Shown here: positions 32,456 through 40,881 of the stretch, piece by piece | Position numbering within the stretch: position 1 is the stretch's first letter | How the letters are laid out: every line of letters begins with the position of its first letter | Origin: Aerococcus tenax | GTDB taxonomy: Bacteria > Bacillota > Bacilli > Lactobacillales > Aerococcaceae | NCBI RefSeq assembly: GCF_003286645.3 | Contig: NZ_CP127382.2 | Span: forward strand, 744,001-808,000 | Length of the DNA: 64,000 nucleotides | Direction: 5' to 3' | Translations under genes and position numbers: made by a program | The notes under the pieces: generated by a model | The model's input: the letters and a program-made list of their open reading frames with translations, nothing else | Told to the model about the DNA's origin: nothing | Database searches by the model: none

Positions 32456-32570
32456 TTAATTCTGTCCAGAGAGGCACGAAAAGTGATGATAAGAATACCT
32501 ATAAGTGTGCATACTTATAGCTAATTATGATGACTTTAAAGGCCTAGACAGAATTGTCTAGGTCTTTTTT
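32456..32570 (+). promoter_or_regulatory. PyrR-responsive transcription attenuator of pyrFE
   Basis: The PyrR-binding loop consensus TCCAGAGAGG is at 32465-32474. AATTCTGTC (32458-32466) is perfectly complementary to GACAGAATT (32547-32555), giving a 9-bp antiterminator. The competing terminator is GGCCTAGACA/TGTCTAGGTC (32541-32564) with six T residues. A CTATAAGT/ACTTATAG hairpin (about 32500-32520) lies between. UMP-bound PyrR would hold the anti-antiterminator and favour termination. This is the known Firmicutes pyr scheme read from sequence. Confidence 0.88.
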
Positions 32571-32588
32571 CGTTAAAGAGGTGAAAAA

Positions 32589-33284
32589 ATGGAAACATTA
32601 TATGTGGCGTTGGATTTTAAAACAGAAGCGGAAACCTTTGATTTTCTAAAATTATTTGAAGGCCGACAAATCGGGGTCAAGGTAGGTATGTCGCAATTTT
32701 ACATGTCAGGGCCAAGTATCATTGAGCGCTTATGTGATATGGGACATGAAGTCTTTCTTGATTTGAAGTGCCATGATATTCCTAATACGGTTTACCTAGC
32801 CATGTTACAGCTTAGTCAATTACCGATTGAACTCGTGACCATTCATGCCATGGGTGGTAAAGAAATGATGCGAGCTGCGGTTAAAGGGGTTCAAGAAGGC
32901 AAACATCAACCAAAAGTTCTTGCAATCACCCAACTGACCTCAACTAATCAAGAAATGTTAAATAATCAATTACAAATTCCTGGCACTGTCGCTGAATCGG
33001 TGGAACATTTGACCCGCTTAGCATTAGACAGTGGCGTGGATGGCCTAGTTTCTTCGGTGCAAGAAAGTAAAATGATTAAGGAAGTTTCCAAAGGGCAATT
33101 ACTTAGTTTAACACCAGGGATTCGTTTGAATAAGAATGCTCACGATGACCAAGAAAGAATTGCTAGTCCAGAAGAAGCCCGAGCCAACGGTGCTGATTAC
33201 ATTGTAGTGGGCCGTCCGATTATTCAAGCTGACGATCCAGTGAGAGCCTATGAAGAAATGAAAGAACATTGGGAGGGTAAATAG
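32589..33284 (+). CDS. pyrF: orotidine 5'-phosphate decarboxylase
   Basis: A 231-residue TIM-barrel enzyme for the last step of UMP synthesis. The catalytic DLKCHDIPNT (Lys-Asp pair of the D-x-K-x-x-D array) lies near residue 60, and the phosphate-binding C-terminal segment is ADYIVVGRPII. RBS AAAGAGGTG is eight bases upstream. It is the first gene after the PyrR-type attenuator and abuts pyrE (stop at 33284, next start at 33285). Confidence 0.96.
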   Translation: METLYVALDFKTEAETFDFLKLFEGRQIGVKVGMSQFYMSGPSIIERLCDMGHEVFLDLKCHDIPNTVYLAMLQLSQLPIELVTIHAMGGKEMMRAAVKGVQEGKHQPKVLAITQLTSTNQEMLNNQLQIPGTVAESVEHLTRLALDSGVDGLVSSVQESKMIKEVSKGQLLSLTPGIRLNKNAHDDQERIASPEEARANGADYIVVGRPIIQADDPVRAYEEMKEHWEGK

Positions 33285-33920
33285 ATGAGTCAAAATATTA
33301 AACGCGAAGTTGCCGAAGCATTATTAGATCATGAAGCCGTGATTATCCGTAATGAGGATTGGTTTACCTGGGCCAGTGGGATTAAGAGCCCAATTTACTG
33401 TGATAATCGTCAATTAATGAGTTATCCCAAGGCCCGTAAGTTGGTGGCTCAAGCCCTAGCTAACTTGATCAAAGAAAAATATCCTAATGTGACCTGTATT
33501 GCTGGAACCGCGACAGCCGGGATTCCTCATGCTGCTTGGGTGAGTGAAATTTTAGACTTGCCTATGGTGTATGTTCGCTCTAAGGCTAAAGACCATGGGA
33601 GACAATCGCAAATTGAAGGTCACCTAGAGGCTGACGACCAAGTGGTATTGATTGATGACCTCATTTCAACAGGTGGTAGCGTCTTGGAAGCTTGTCAACC
33701 CGTTGCTAAAGAGTGTTCAGTGATTGGCGTCGCTGCAATTTTCACCTATGAGTTGGATCGGGCCAAGAAAAACTTCCAAGCTGCTGATATTCCTCTAGCC
33801 GTACTGAGCGATTTTCATAGTTTATTAGAAGTAGCCAAAGAAAAACATGACTTTAGCCAAGCAGACATGGATAATATCTTGGATTGGCACCGTCAACTGA
33901 ACCAGTCTTCCAATAAGTAA
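33285..33920 (+). CDS. pyrE: orotate phosphoribosyltransferase
   Basis: A 211-residue enzyme that joins orotate and PRPP to give OMP. The PRPP-binding motif is VVLIDDLISTGGSVLEA near residue 120 and the dimer/loop motif YVRSKAKDHGRQSQIEG lies near residue 100. It directly follows pyrF. Only these two pyrimidine genes sit behind the attenuator here; the other steps must be encoded elsewhere or orotate is imported. Confidence 0.96.
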   Translation: MSQNIKREVAEALLDHEAVIIRNEDWFTWASGIKSPIYCDNRQLMSYPKARKLVAQALANLIKEKYPNVTCIAGTATAGIPHAAWVSEILDLPMVYVRSKAKDHGRQSQIEGHLEADDQVVLIDDLISTGGSVLEACQPVAKECSVIGVAAIFTYELDRAKKNFQAADIPLAVLSDFHSLLEVAKEKHDFSQADMDNILDWHRQLNQSSNK

Positions 33921-33989
33921 AAGTGACTGCTAACAGTCAAAAAAGTTAAATAATAAATACCTGTGAGTATTTGTTTAAGGAGTGTAAAA

Positions 33990-35201
33990 ATGGAAAATAA
34001 GAAAAAAGCTGTTATTTCAAGTATCATTGCCTCAGGTACCGATGACCTCAACGTAATGTTTCTATCCTTTTCAATGGCAAGCATTATTAGTGAGTTTTCA
34101 CTATCAGGTGCCCAAGCGGGAGCTATCGCTACCATAACTAACTTGGGGATGTTATTAGGTGGATTAATTTTTGGATATCTGGGTGACCGTTACCATAAGC
34201 TAAACATCTTAAAGATAACCCTGCTTATCTTTTCTTTAGCCTCAGGAGCAATTGCTTTTGCGCCTTCGATCACTATGCTTTATATCTTACGTTTCATTGC
34301 CGGTATTGGTGTCGGTGGTGAGTACGGAATCGCGTTAGGAATCATGGCTCAAATTGTCCCCGTTCATAAAATGGGACGGATTTCTGCTTTAAATGGGGTA
34401 GCTGGCCAAGTCGGATCGATTACTTCAGCTGCTCTAGCGGGATTATTCTTGAGTCACCTAGGTTGGCGCGGATTGTTCTTATTTGGTCTCGCTCCTTTAC
34501 TCCTTGTATTATATATGCAAGTAGCTATTAAAGATGAAAAAGAATTTTACCCGGTAAAAAATGATTCAGCTCTCGATAAAAGTGAAAAAATTAATTTTGC
34601 TGTTTTATTTAAAGACTTGCGGACCAGTTACCAAACCATTGCCCTTATGTTAATGTGTACGGTTCAAATTGCTGGCTACTTTGGCATGATGAATTGGTTG
34701 CCAACCATTATGCAAGAACAAGCCGGCCTCAGTGTGCAAGGTTCTTCATTATGGATGATTAGTACCATTTTGGGCATGTCCTTAGGGATGGTTGTCTTTG
34801 GCCGACTATTTGACCAATTTGGCCCTCGGCTAATGTTTGGTGCTTTCTTACTTGCATCAGCGTTTGGTGTCTACTTGTTTAGCCAAATTACCTCACCGCT
34901 TGGAATGCTATTTGGCGGAGCCATGATGGGATTCTTTGTCAATGGGATGTTCCCGGGATATGGAGCAACGGTTTCTTACCTATACCCTAAGTCCGTCCAA
35001 AGTATGGCCAATAATTTAATCTTAAACGTTGGACGAGCAGTAGGTGGATTTTCTTCAATGATTATTGGGATCATTATGGAACATGGTAATGTGACCATGG
35101 TTATGCTCTTCCTATCATGTCTTTATATCTTCTCTTTTGTGGTCATGTTAACCATTCCTGGGATCAAGCAAAAATCTTTTAAAAAGGTTTATGCCCAATA
35201 A
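33990..35201 (+). CDS. MFS transporter, substrate unknown
   Basis: A 403-residue major-facilitator protein with about 12 transmembrane segments. The motif A loop is GYLGDRYHK after TM2. The TM4 signature is RFIAGIGVGGEYGIALG and a second motif-A-like loop is FGRLFDQFGPRL. These fit the metabolite:proton symporter group of MFS proteins. ATG 33990 follows AAGGAG; a GTG at 33963 in the same frame lacks one. It begins 69 bp after pyrE with no terminator between, so it may be cotranscribed and handle a pyrimidine-related substrate. That is inference only. Confidence 0.8.
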   Translation: MENKKKAVISSIIASGTDDLNVMFLSFSMASIISEFSLSGAQAGAIATITNLGMLLGGLIFGYLGDRYHKLNILKITLLIFSLASGAIAFAPSITMLYILRFIAGIGVGGEYGIALGIMAQIVPVHKMGRISALNGVAGQVGSITSAALAGLFLSHLGWRGLFLFGLAPLLLVLYMQVAIKDEKEFYPVKNDSALDKSEKINFAVLFKDLRTSYQTIALMLMCTVQIAGYFGMMNWLPTIMQEQAGLSVQGSSLWMISTILGMSLGMVVFGRLFDQFGPRLMFGAFLLASAFGVYLFSQITSPLGMLFGGAMMGFFVNGMFPGYGATVSYLYPKSVQSMANNLILNVGRAVGGFSSMIIGIIMEHGNVTMVMLFLSCLYIFSFVVMLTIPGIKQKSFKKVYAQ

Positions 35202-35299
35202 TTAGGAGTTATTCATGGAAAGCCTATAGCTTATTAAAGGCTTACCAAGTCAATGATAAATAACCAAACCATATTGAGATCGGTGTGGCTAAGACAAAG

Positions 35300-35323
35300 G
35301 CTGTGATTTTCACAGCTTTTTTT
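35300..35323 (+). terminator. terminator after the MFS gene
   Basis: GCTGTGA/TCACAGC with a 3-nt loop is followed by seven T residues. It closes the pyrFE-MFS unit. Confidence 0.9.
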
Positions 35324-35372
35324 GTTTTTTCACTAATTCTTATGCGCGTCAATAATAAAAAGAATATATAAA

Positions 35373-35406
35373 AGGTGCTGATAAACTCTAATGTTCATCA
35401 GCACCT
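35373..35406 (-). terminator. terminator of phoU
   Basis: AGGTGCTGAT and ATCAGCACCT pair perfectly around a 14-nt loop. On the minus strand TTTTATATATTC follows. Confidence 0.85.
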
Positions 35407-35433
35407 AATAAAGTGAAAATTATATTTTCTTAT

Positions 35434-36105
35434 TTAGCCGTTAAGATCGACAACCTTGCCTTCATCTAAATAGATAATGCGTTCGCAGAGGTTGGTTACG
35501 TAGTCACCCATGCGTTCTAGATTAGAAATCATGGAAATATATGAAGCACCAGTTACTACTAAGCTGTTATCCTTCTTCATATCTGACACGACTTGTGGGA
35601 TTAGTTTATCAAAGTAGTGGTCAACTTTGGCGTCCATTTCTGCTGCCGCCTTAGCTTGTTGGTCATTACGGGTAACAAAGGCGTTAACAGCTAGCTCGGC
35701 CATTTCAATGACTGTATCAGTCATTATTTCTAGGTCAGATTCAATATTTTCTAAACGGGGTTCATCTGCGATCCGTAGAGCTCCTTTTGCAATAGAGACG
35801 GCATGGTCACCCATTCTTTCAAGGTCAGCGCTGGCCTTAATGATGGAAATAATAAAGCGTAATTCATCGCCGATAGGGCTTTGTAGGGAAATTAGTCGGA
35901 AACATTCCTTATCAATGGCCACTTCATAAGCATTAATCTTTTCGTCATTTTTAATCACTTTTTCCGCGGCTTCATTATCATGGTTGAGAAGCGCATCAAC
36001 AGCTTCTTCAATAGCTTTAGTAGTATCGATTCCCATACGTGTAAATTGACCATCTAAGGTCTTTAATTCTTCGACAAAGGCCTTTCTTAGTTGTGTCTTT
36101 TTCAT
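35434..36105 (-). CDS. phoU: phosphate signalling/transport accessory protein PhoU
   Basis: A 223-residue all-helical protein made of two similar three-helix PhoU repeats (about 1-110 and 115-220). Each carries the metal-binding E/DxxxD-type pattern seen in ASADLERMGDHAVSIAKGA and ISNLERMGDYVTNLCERI. PhoU moderates Pst phosphate uptake and PhoR signalling at the inner face of the membrane. No pst genes flank it here. The start at 36105 (MKKTQLRKAF) is chosen because GGGGAG precedes it; the frame extends 18 residues further upstream without support. Confidence 0.92.
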   Translation of the reverse strand: MKKTQLRKAFVEELKTLDGQFTRMGIDTTKAIEEAVDALLNHDNEAAEKVIKNDEKINAYEVAIDKECFRLISLQSPIGDELRFIISIIKASADLERMGDHAVSIAKGALRIADEPRLENIESDLEIMTDTVIEMAELAVNAFVTRNDQQAKAAAEMDAKVDHYFDKLIPQVVSDMKKDNSLVVTGASYISMISNLERMGDYVTNLCERIIYLDEGKVVDLNG

Positions 36106-36142
36106 TAAAAACTCACTCCCCGATATCTTATATAGAAATAGT

Positions 36143-36171
36143 ATTTTACCATAATCCACTCATAAAGTAAA
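36143..36171 (-). promoter_or_regulatory. phoU promoter
   Basis: On the minus strand TTTACT and TAAAAT are spaced by 17 bp, about 38 bp before the phoU start codon. Confidence 0.45.
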
Positions 36172-36330
36172 AGGAAGCCCTTACAATATTATTGATTACT
36201 GGAATACTCATTTTCGTATCTCTATTTTAACATGAATGTTCTGAATAATTATTGTTTAAAAGTGATAGCTTTTTAATAAAAGTTAAAAATTATTTCTGAT
36301 ATTGGCCTTATTGCTATAATATATTATTTG

Positions 36331-36359
36331 TTGACTTTTAGCTTATATATTGCTAATCT
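36331..36359 (+). promoter_or_regulatory. possible lysA promoter
   Basis: TTGACT (36331-36336) and TAATCT (36354-36359) are spaced by 17 bp and leave a leader of about 90 nt. The leader is too short and lacks the elements of a lysine riboswitch. The rest of the 36172-36456 gap shows nothing else. Confidence 0.35.
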
Positions 36360-36456
36360 TTCAATAAATTTAATGAGTAGACTGACAATTTGATCACTAA
36401 AAGCAGTTTTTAGGGTAAAATAGTTAGTATCATGAAAAATATCTAGGAGGCAAAAT

Positions 36457-37773
36457 ATGAAACTGACGCAACACATGCAAGTGGTTAATAATGAATTAAA
36501 CATTGCCGATATTCCTGTTTCTCGTCTGAAGGAAGAGTACGGAACTCCGCTTTATATTTATGATCAACAGGGGATTAAAGATCAAGCGAAAACATTTATC
36601 AATGGCTTCCATTCTAAAAAGTTTACTACTCATATTATCTATGCCTCCAAGGCCTTTTTAAACCTTTATATCGCTCAACTAATCAATGAACAGGGCTGTT
36701 ATCTTGATGCCGTTAGTGGTGGGGAAATTTACACCCTTTTGGCAGCTGGTGTTCCAGGTGAAAAAATATATTTCCATGGCAATAATAAAACAGAGTCAGA
36801 GATCATTCTAGCTCTTGAGCAAGGGATTGGAACATTTGTTATTGATAGCCAGACTGATTTTTATAAAGTAGAGAAAATTGCTATATCGCTTAATAAACAG
36901 GCTAAGGTCCTTTTGAGAATTAATCCAGGGATTGAAGCAAGCACCCATAAATATATCCAAACAAGCCGCGATGATTCTAAATTTGGTATGAGTAGCCATG
37001 ATGAGGATACGGTGGCTTTGGTTAAAGAGATGGTTAAGAGCGGTTGGCTCGACTTTGCCGGCTTCCATTGCCATATCGGCTCACAAATATTAGAAGAAAG
37101 ATTCTTCTTTGAAGAAGCCGATTTAATGTTGGGATTCTGTCGGCAAATGGAAGAAGAAACCGGCTGCCAGGTAAGAGAGATTAACCTGGGCGGCGGTTTT
37201 GGTGTGTACTATAGCCAAGCAGATCGTCCTTTTGATTATGAGAAATTTTTACAAAGCTACATTCAGGTCATTGAAGCAGCAATTGATCAATATGGCTTAG
37301 AGCATGTCGATACCGTAAGCATTGAGCCGGGACGGGCTTTAATTAATGATTTCGGGACAGCTCTTTATAGCGTTGGGGGTGTCAAACATACCCTGGCTGG
37401 TAAACCCTTTGTCTTTGTCGATGGTGGGATGTCAGACAATATTCGCCCAGCCCTGTATCAAGCCAAATATGAAGCGGCCTTAGCTAATCGGATGAATGAT
37501 GAGGTCGAAGGGGAGTACCGCGTGGCAGGAAAATTGTGTGAAACTGGTGACCAGTTGGTTCAAGATGCTCCCTTGCCAGAGGCTCGGATCGGGGACCTCT
37601 TGGTGATTCCTCGAGTAGGGGCTTATACTTATACAATGAGTTCGAATTATAATCGTCTGGGACGTCCAGCCCTGGTCTTTGTCGAGGATGGGCAATCTTA
37701 TTTGGCTGTCAAACGAGAAAGCTACCAAGATTTGCTCAGAAACGACTATAATTATAAGAATAAAGAAGATTAG
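36457..37773 (+). CDS. lysA: diaminopimelate decarboxylase
   Basis: A 438-residue PLP-dependent decarboxylase making L-lysine from meso-diaminopimelate. The PLP lysine is in IIYASKAFLN, followed by HCHIGSQI, the GGGFGVYY glycine loop, EPGRALI and the late CETGDQLVQDAPLP with the active-site cysteine. RBS AGGAGG is strong. ddh follows after 30 bp. Together the two genes give the short route to meso-DAP and lysine for peptidoglycan and protein. Confidence 0.96.
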   Translation: MKLTQHMQVVNNELNIADIPVSRLKEEYGTPLYIYDQQGIKDQAKTFINGFHSKKFTTHIIYASKAFLNLYIAQLINEQGCYLDAVSGGEIYTLLAAGVPGEKIYFHGNNKTESEIILALEQGIGTFVIDSQTDFYKVEKIAISLNKQAKVLLRINPGIEASTHKYIQTSRDDSKFGMSSHDEDTVALVKEMVKSGWLDFAGFHCHIGSQILEERFFFEEADLMLGFCRQMEEETGCQVREINLGGGFGVYYSQADRPFDYEKFLQSYIQVIEAAIDQYGLEHVDTVSIEPGRALINDFGTALYSVGGVKHTLAGKPFVFVDGGMSDNIRPALYQAKYEAALANRMNDEVEGEYRVAGKLCETGDQLVQDAPLPEARIGDLLVIPRVGAYTYTMSSNYNRLGRPALVFVEDGQSYLAVKRESYQDLLRNDYNYKNKED

Positions 37774-37803
37774 TTTTATTAGAATTTAAAGGAGGAAACA
37801 AAA

Positions 37804-38775
37804 ATGATAAAAGTTGGTATTGTTGGCTATGGTAATTTAGGTAAAGGCGTGGAAATTGCAGTTAATGCAGCGGAAGATATGGAATTGCTAGGAATTTTTA
37901 CTAGACGCCAGCCTGAGCAATTAGATACAAAGAGCCCGGCCTATCAAATTGATGACATTCTTGACTTTAAAGACAAAATTGATGTCCTAATTTTATGTGG
38001 TGGTTCCCAATCTGATATTCCTGTTCAAGCTCCTCGTCTAGCGGAAAACTTTAATACCGTGGATGCCTACGATAACCACGATAAGATTCCAGAATACTTC
38101 GATCAAATGGATCAACTTGCTAAAGAAAATAACCATGTCTCTGTGATTGCTACGGGTTGGGATCCAGGTCTGTTCTCACTTAACCGCTTATTAGCTGAAA
38201 CAATCTTACCGCAAGGGCAAAGCTATACTTTTTGGGGCAGAGGGGTTAGCCAAGGCCATTCTGATGCAGTACGCCGGGTAGATGGCGTCAAGGCAGCTAT
38301 TCAATATACCGTGCCTAATCAAGCCATGCTAGAGGCAGCAAAGGCTGGTGACCCTATTGATTACCAACAAGCGACTGCCCATAGTCGTGAAGTCTATGCG
38401 GTCTTAGAAGAGGGCGCTGATCCAGACCAAGTTGCCAAAGCGATCAAGACCATGCCAGATTACTTCGCCCCCTATGACCAAGTCGATGTGCATTTTATTT
38501 CTCAAGAAGAATTAGATCAAAACCATCAAGGAATTCCTCATGGGGGCGAAGTGGTGCGCCAAGGTCAAACCAGCGCTGACCACCACGCAGTTTATAATTT
38601 TGCTCTGCAATTAGGCAGCAACCCTGAGTTCACCGGTGCAGTAAATACTTGCTATGCGCGAGCTGCTTACCGTTTAGCTAAGGAAGAACAATTTGGGGCT
38701 AAAACAGTCTTTGATATTGCCCCCGCTTATCTTTCTGCAAAATCTGGTGCACAACTCCGCCACGAATTGCTCTAG
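37804..38775 (+). CDS. ddh: meso-diaminopimelate dehydrogenase
   Basis: A 323-residue NADPH-dependent enzyme that aminates tetrahydrodipicolinate to meso-DAP in one step. It starts with the Rossmann motif KVGIVGYGNLGKGVE and has the diagnostic CGGSQSDIP, ATGWDPGLFSLNRL and GRGVSQGHSDAVRRVDGV. RBS AAAGGAGG is six bases upstream. The prophage is integrated directly downstream, within about 110 bp of its stop, and leaves the coding sequence whole. Confidence 0.96.
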   Translation: MIKVGIVGYGNLGKGVEIAVNAAEDMELLGIFTRRQPEQLDTKSPAYQIDDILDFKDKIDVLILCGGSQSDIPVQAPRLAENFNTVDAYDNHDKIPEYFDQMDQLAKENNHVSVIATGWDPGLFSLNRLLAETILPQGQSYTFWGRGVSQGHSDAVRRVDGVKAAIQYTVPNQAMLEAAKAGDPIDYQQATAHSREVYAVLEEGADPDQVAKAIKTMPDYFAPYDQVDVHFISQEELDQNHQGIPHGGEVVRQGQTSADHHAVYNFALQLGSNPEFTGAVNTCYARAAYRLAKEEQFGAKTVFDIAPAYLSAKSGAQLRHELL

Positions 38776-38788
38776 CCTTGAGCATAAA

Positions 38789-38880
38789 GAAAGCATTTAC
38801 ATCATATGTTTGATATAAATGCCTATAAATCGCTCTATGACAAGCTTTAGCTTTGAAAGTTATAGAAAAGTTATAGAGCG
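38789..38880. other. ddh-integrase junction with hairpins and an 11-bp tandem repeat: probable attL region
   Basis: Three structures fill this short gap. One is a hairpin GCATTTA..TAAATGC with inner ATCA/TGAT. The second is the pair CGCTCTAT (38831)/ATAGAGCG (ends 38880) with GTTTTAGTTTT after it, a likely terminator. The third is an exact tandem repeat AAAGTTATAGA at 38856-38866 and 38867-38877. The integrase 3' end faces it, as in many temperate phages, so the attachment core should be here. It cannot be delimited without attR. Confidence 0.45.
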
Positions 38881-38883
38881 GTT

Positions 38884-40029
38884 TTAGTTTTCCATAAAAG
38901 CAGCAAATTTGTCAGCGGACTCTTTACGACTATCTTTAGTAACGTGGGTATAAATATTCATGGTTGTGGTGATGTTTGAGTGACCAAGGCGTTCTTTTAC
39001 GTCTTTCATAGGTACACCAGCTTCAAAGAGCAAGGAACAGTGAGTATGTCTAAAGCCGTGGACATTAATAAATCGGAGATCATATTTTTTGCAAAACTTC
39101 CGAAAAAACTGATCAGTTGCAGTAGGGTAGAGATGTTTATTCTTTGTAGAAGAAGTAAACACAACTTGATTGTTCTTCTCTACTGGGATCCCTAACTTTA
39201 AAAAATATTCAGCTTGTTCCAATTTCCATTTCCTAAGACATTTCAGTGTTATCGCATCTAAAGAAATTGTTCTTATGCTGCCTTTAGTCTTAGGGGTAGA
39301 CAAAAAGGGGCCTTGTTTTCCTGTTGATAAGTTTTTGCTGACAGATAATACCTGGTTACTAAAAGATATATCTTCCCAGGTTAAGGCTAGCGCTTCGCCA
39401 CGCCTTAAACCGGTGTAGGCTAGTAATCTAAAAAATACGTACCATTTATAAGGGGCGTTAGCTTCTAAAGATCTCAATACCTTATTTAATTCTTCTTTAC
39501 TATAGAACCTTATTTTTTTATCATTAGTAAATTTGACATTAGGCAGATCAGCAAATTTGCAAGGGTTTTCTTTCAGCCATCGTTTCTTGTAAACAGCCCA
39601 TTCCAATATTCTATTTAAATAGACGTAGATACGCTGATAGTTTTTGTATTGGATATTCCATGTATCAGCTGCTGTCTCAATATCAGATGGAGTAATATTT
39701 TTAATTTTCTGATCGCTGAAAACTGGTAAAATATGATTCTTAAAGATAGATTTTATTTGATACAAAGTACTGGGCTTCACACTAAGTGAGTACCTTTCTA
39801 ACCAAGCCTCATAAAGTTCGTTAAAAGTATAATCTTTTACTTTAAACTTATATTCACCAGCTTCAAATTTAACTCTTTCCTGATTAAGGTATTTGACCGC
39901 TTGGGCCTCCGTTTTAAAGCCTTTTTTATAACAATTAACTTGCTTCCCGGTTTGTATGTCCGTACCTAGATAGGCTTTACAGCCCCAACGGTCTTCTCCT
40001 TTTTTAGTTTTATATTTGTAAGTAGTCAT
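38884..40029 (-). CDS. int: tyrosine-type site-specific integrase of the prophage
   Basis: A 381-residue integrase of the Tn916/phage Int type. An N-terminal AP2-like arm-binding domain (GEDRWGCKAYLGTD, residues about 5-45) is followed by a SAM-like core-binding domain (about 65-150) and a catalytic domain with Arg in TGLRRGEALAL, His-x-x-Arg in VHGFRHTHCS, and LGHSNITTTMNIYTHV with the nucleophilic tyrosine. The start at 40029 (MTTYKYKTKK) has AGGAGG upstream; the frame begins 11 residues earlier without a site. Its 3' end lies about 110 bp from ddh, marking the left end of the prophage. Confidence 0.95.
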   Translation of the reverse strand: MTTYKYKTKKGEDRWGCKAYLGTDIQTGKQVNCYKKGFKTEAQAVKYLNQERVKFEAGEYKFKVKDYTFNELYEAWLERYSLSVKPSTLYQIKSIFKNHILPVFSDQKIKNITPSDIETAADTWNIQYKNYQRIYVYLNRILEWAVYKKRWLKENPCKFADLPNVKFTNDKKIRFYSKEELNKVLRSLEANAPYKWYVFFRLLAYTGLRRGEALALTWEDISFSNQVLSVSKNLSTGKQGPFLSTPKTKGSIRTISLDAITLKCLRKWKLEQAEYFLKLGIPVEKNNQVVFTSSTKNKHLYPTATDQFFRKFCKKYDLRFINVHGFRHTHCSLLFEAGVPMKDVKERLGHSNITTTMNIYTHVTKDSRKESADKFAAFMEN

Positions 40030-40072
40030 TTTTAATTCCTCCTGAATTGCCAGCCAGCACATTTAGAGGATA

Positions 40073-40101
40073 TTGCCTTACCACCACCTTTTGGGTATAA
40101 T
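40073..40101 (+). promoter_or_regulatory. promoter of rightward candidate small RNA
   Basis: TTGCCT (40073-40078) and a perfect TATAAT (40096-40101) are spaced by 17 bp. It is divergent from the integrase. Confidence 0.55.
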
Positions 40102-40107
40102 AAAAAG

Positions 40108-40184
40108 AGGCGCAAAGCTATGTCTTTGCCGTTTATGTCCTAGCCCCACTCCGATCCGCCAAGATTAGGGAGTGGGGCTTTTTT
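40108..40184 (+). ncRNA. candidate prophage small RNA, rightward, about 77 nt
   Basis: The predicted transcript starts near 40108 and forms a GGCgCAAAG/CTTTGCC hairpin (40109-40130). It ends in a strong terminator, AGCCCCACTCC/GGAGTGGGGCT (40142-40179), with TTTTTT. Its only reading frame is a 7-codon ATG..TAG at 40120. It converges on the leftward RNA at 40198-40297. Unknown family. Confidence 0.45.
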
Positions 40185-40197
40185 GTTGTGTGAATAC

Positions 40198-40297
40198 AAA
40201 AAAGGCATCTGATATACAGATGCCCACAGTAGGACTGGCTTACGCCATCCTAAGAATATATCCAATAGTGCATGCTTTTCGGCACCACTAATGTTCA
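40198..40297 (-). ncRNA. candidate prophage small RNA, leftward, about 100 nt
   Basis: On the minus strand TTGGAA (40330-40325) and TACAAT (40308-40303), spaced by 16 bp, would start RNA near 40297. The RNA would form TAGTGgTGC/GCAtgCACTA, then TAGGAtGGC/GCCagTCCTA with a 4-nt loop, then a perfect GGCATCTG/CAGATGCC terminator (40204-40224) with six U residues. A leaderless frame could run through it but crosses the terminator. It may alternatively be the 3' end of the DUF4352-like mRNA. Confidence 0.4.
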
Positions 40298-40311
40298 TCT
40301 GTATTGTATCA

Positions 40312-40881
40312 TTATTTGTCTAATTTCCAAATAGCTTTATTACCGACACTAAATAGTGGCTGCCATTCTAATTCAATGTCTTTACCGTCTACACCATAGT
40401 AAACAGTACTATCAACAGTTCTACCAGCTGACACTGAGCCAAAGCCAACATCACCATCTGTACCGCCTAAAGGATAAGTTTTTGCCTTTTTACCATCTAC
40501 ATATAATTGGGTATCAGCACCAAAGGCATAGTCTTTGTTTTGCCCGTTTTCTAGGGTATAGCTAATTTTAATAACTCGTTCAGGATTAGTTTCTGCGAAT
40601 TGATTTCGTTGGTCAGTAAATTCAACGCTATTTACTGTAAATTTAATGCCGTCAATTTCAGCTGTTTCGCCAACAGATAATTTTTTATCTTTCTTTTCTT
40701 CTTTTTTATCTTTTGATTTCTCAGCAGATTGACTAGTAGCGTCTGATGAAGATTGACTAGATTTATCATTGCCACCCATAATGCTACCGATAACAAGCAG
40801 CACTACAAGGACTAAAACAGCAATTCCAACCCACTTCAAGCATCCGCCACGCTTCACTTCATTTCCGTTTTCGTCATACAA
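40312..40881 (-). CDS. membrane-anchored DUF4352-like protein, candidate superinfection exclusion factor
   Basis: About 189 residues. A short cytoplasmic N-terminus is followed by one transmembrane segment (residues about 17-35, WVGIAVLVLVVLLVIGSI), a Ser/Lys/Glu-rich linker, and an extracellular immunoglobulin-like DUF4352 domain (about 68-189) with VGETAEIDGIKFTV. The position between int and the repressor is where many lactic-phage prophages carry exclusion lipoproteins of this fold, so that role is inferred. The start is odd. The good site AGGAGG (40908-40903) serves ATG 40894, which an A7 tract (plus-strand T7 at 40882-40888) shifts out of frame. The downstream frame can only start at TTG 40881. 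Confidence 0.7.
   Translation of the reverse strand: MYDENGNEVKRGGCLKWVGIAVLVLVVLLVIGSIMGGNDKSSQSSSDATSQSAEKSKDKKEEKKDKKLSVGETAEIDGIKFTVNSVEFTDQRNQFAETNPERVIKISYTLENGQNKDYAFGADTQLYVDGKKAKTYPLGGTDGDVGFGSVSAGRTVDSTVYYGVDGKDIELEWQPLFSVGNKAIWKLDK

Noticed and set aside
36360..36456. Lysine riboswitch upstream of lysA
   Set aside because: The leader is only about 90 nt and lacks the five-way junction elements and a terminator.
40142..40298. A 52-codon leaderless minus-strand frame starting at ATG 40298
   Set aside because: It runs through two terminator hairpins and its peptide has no recognisable or compositionally sound pattern. RNA structure explains the segment better.
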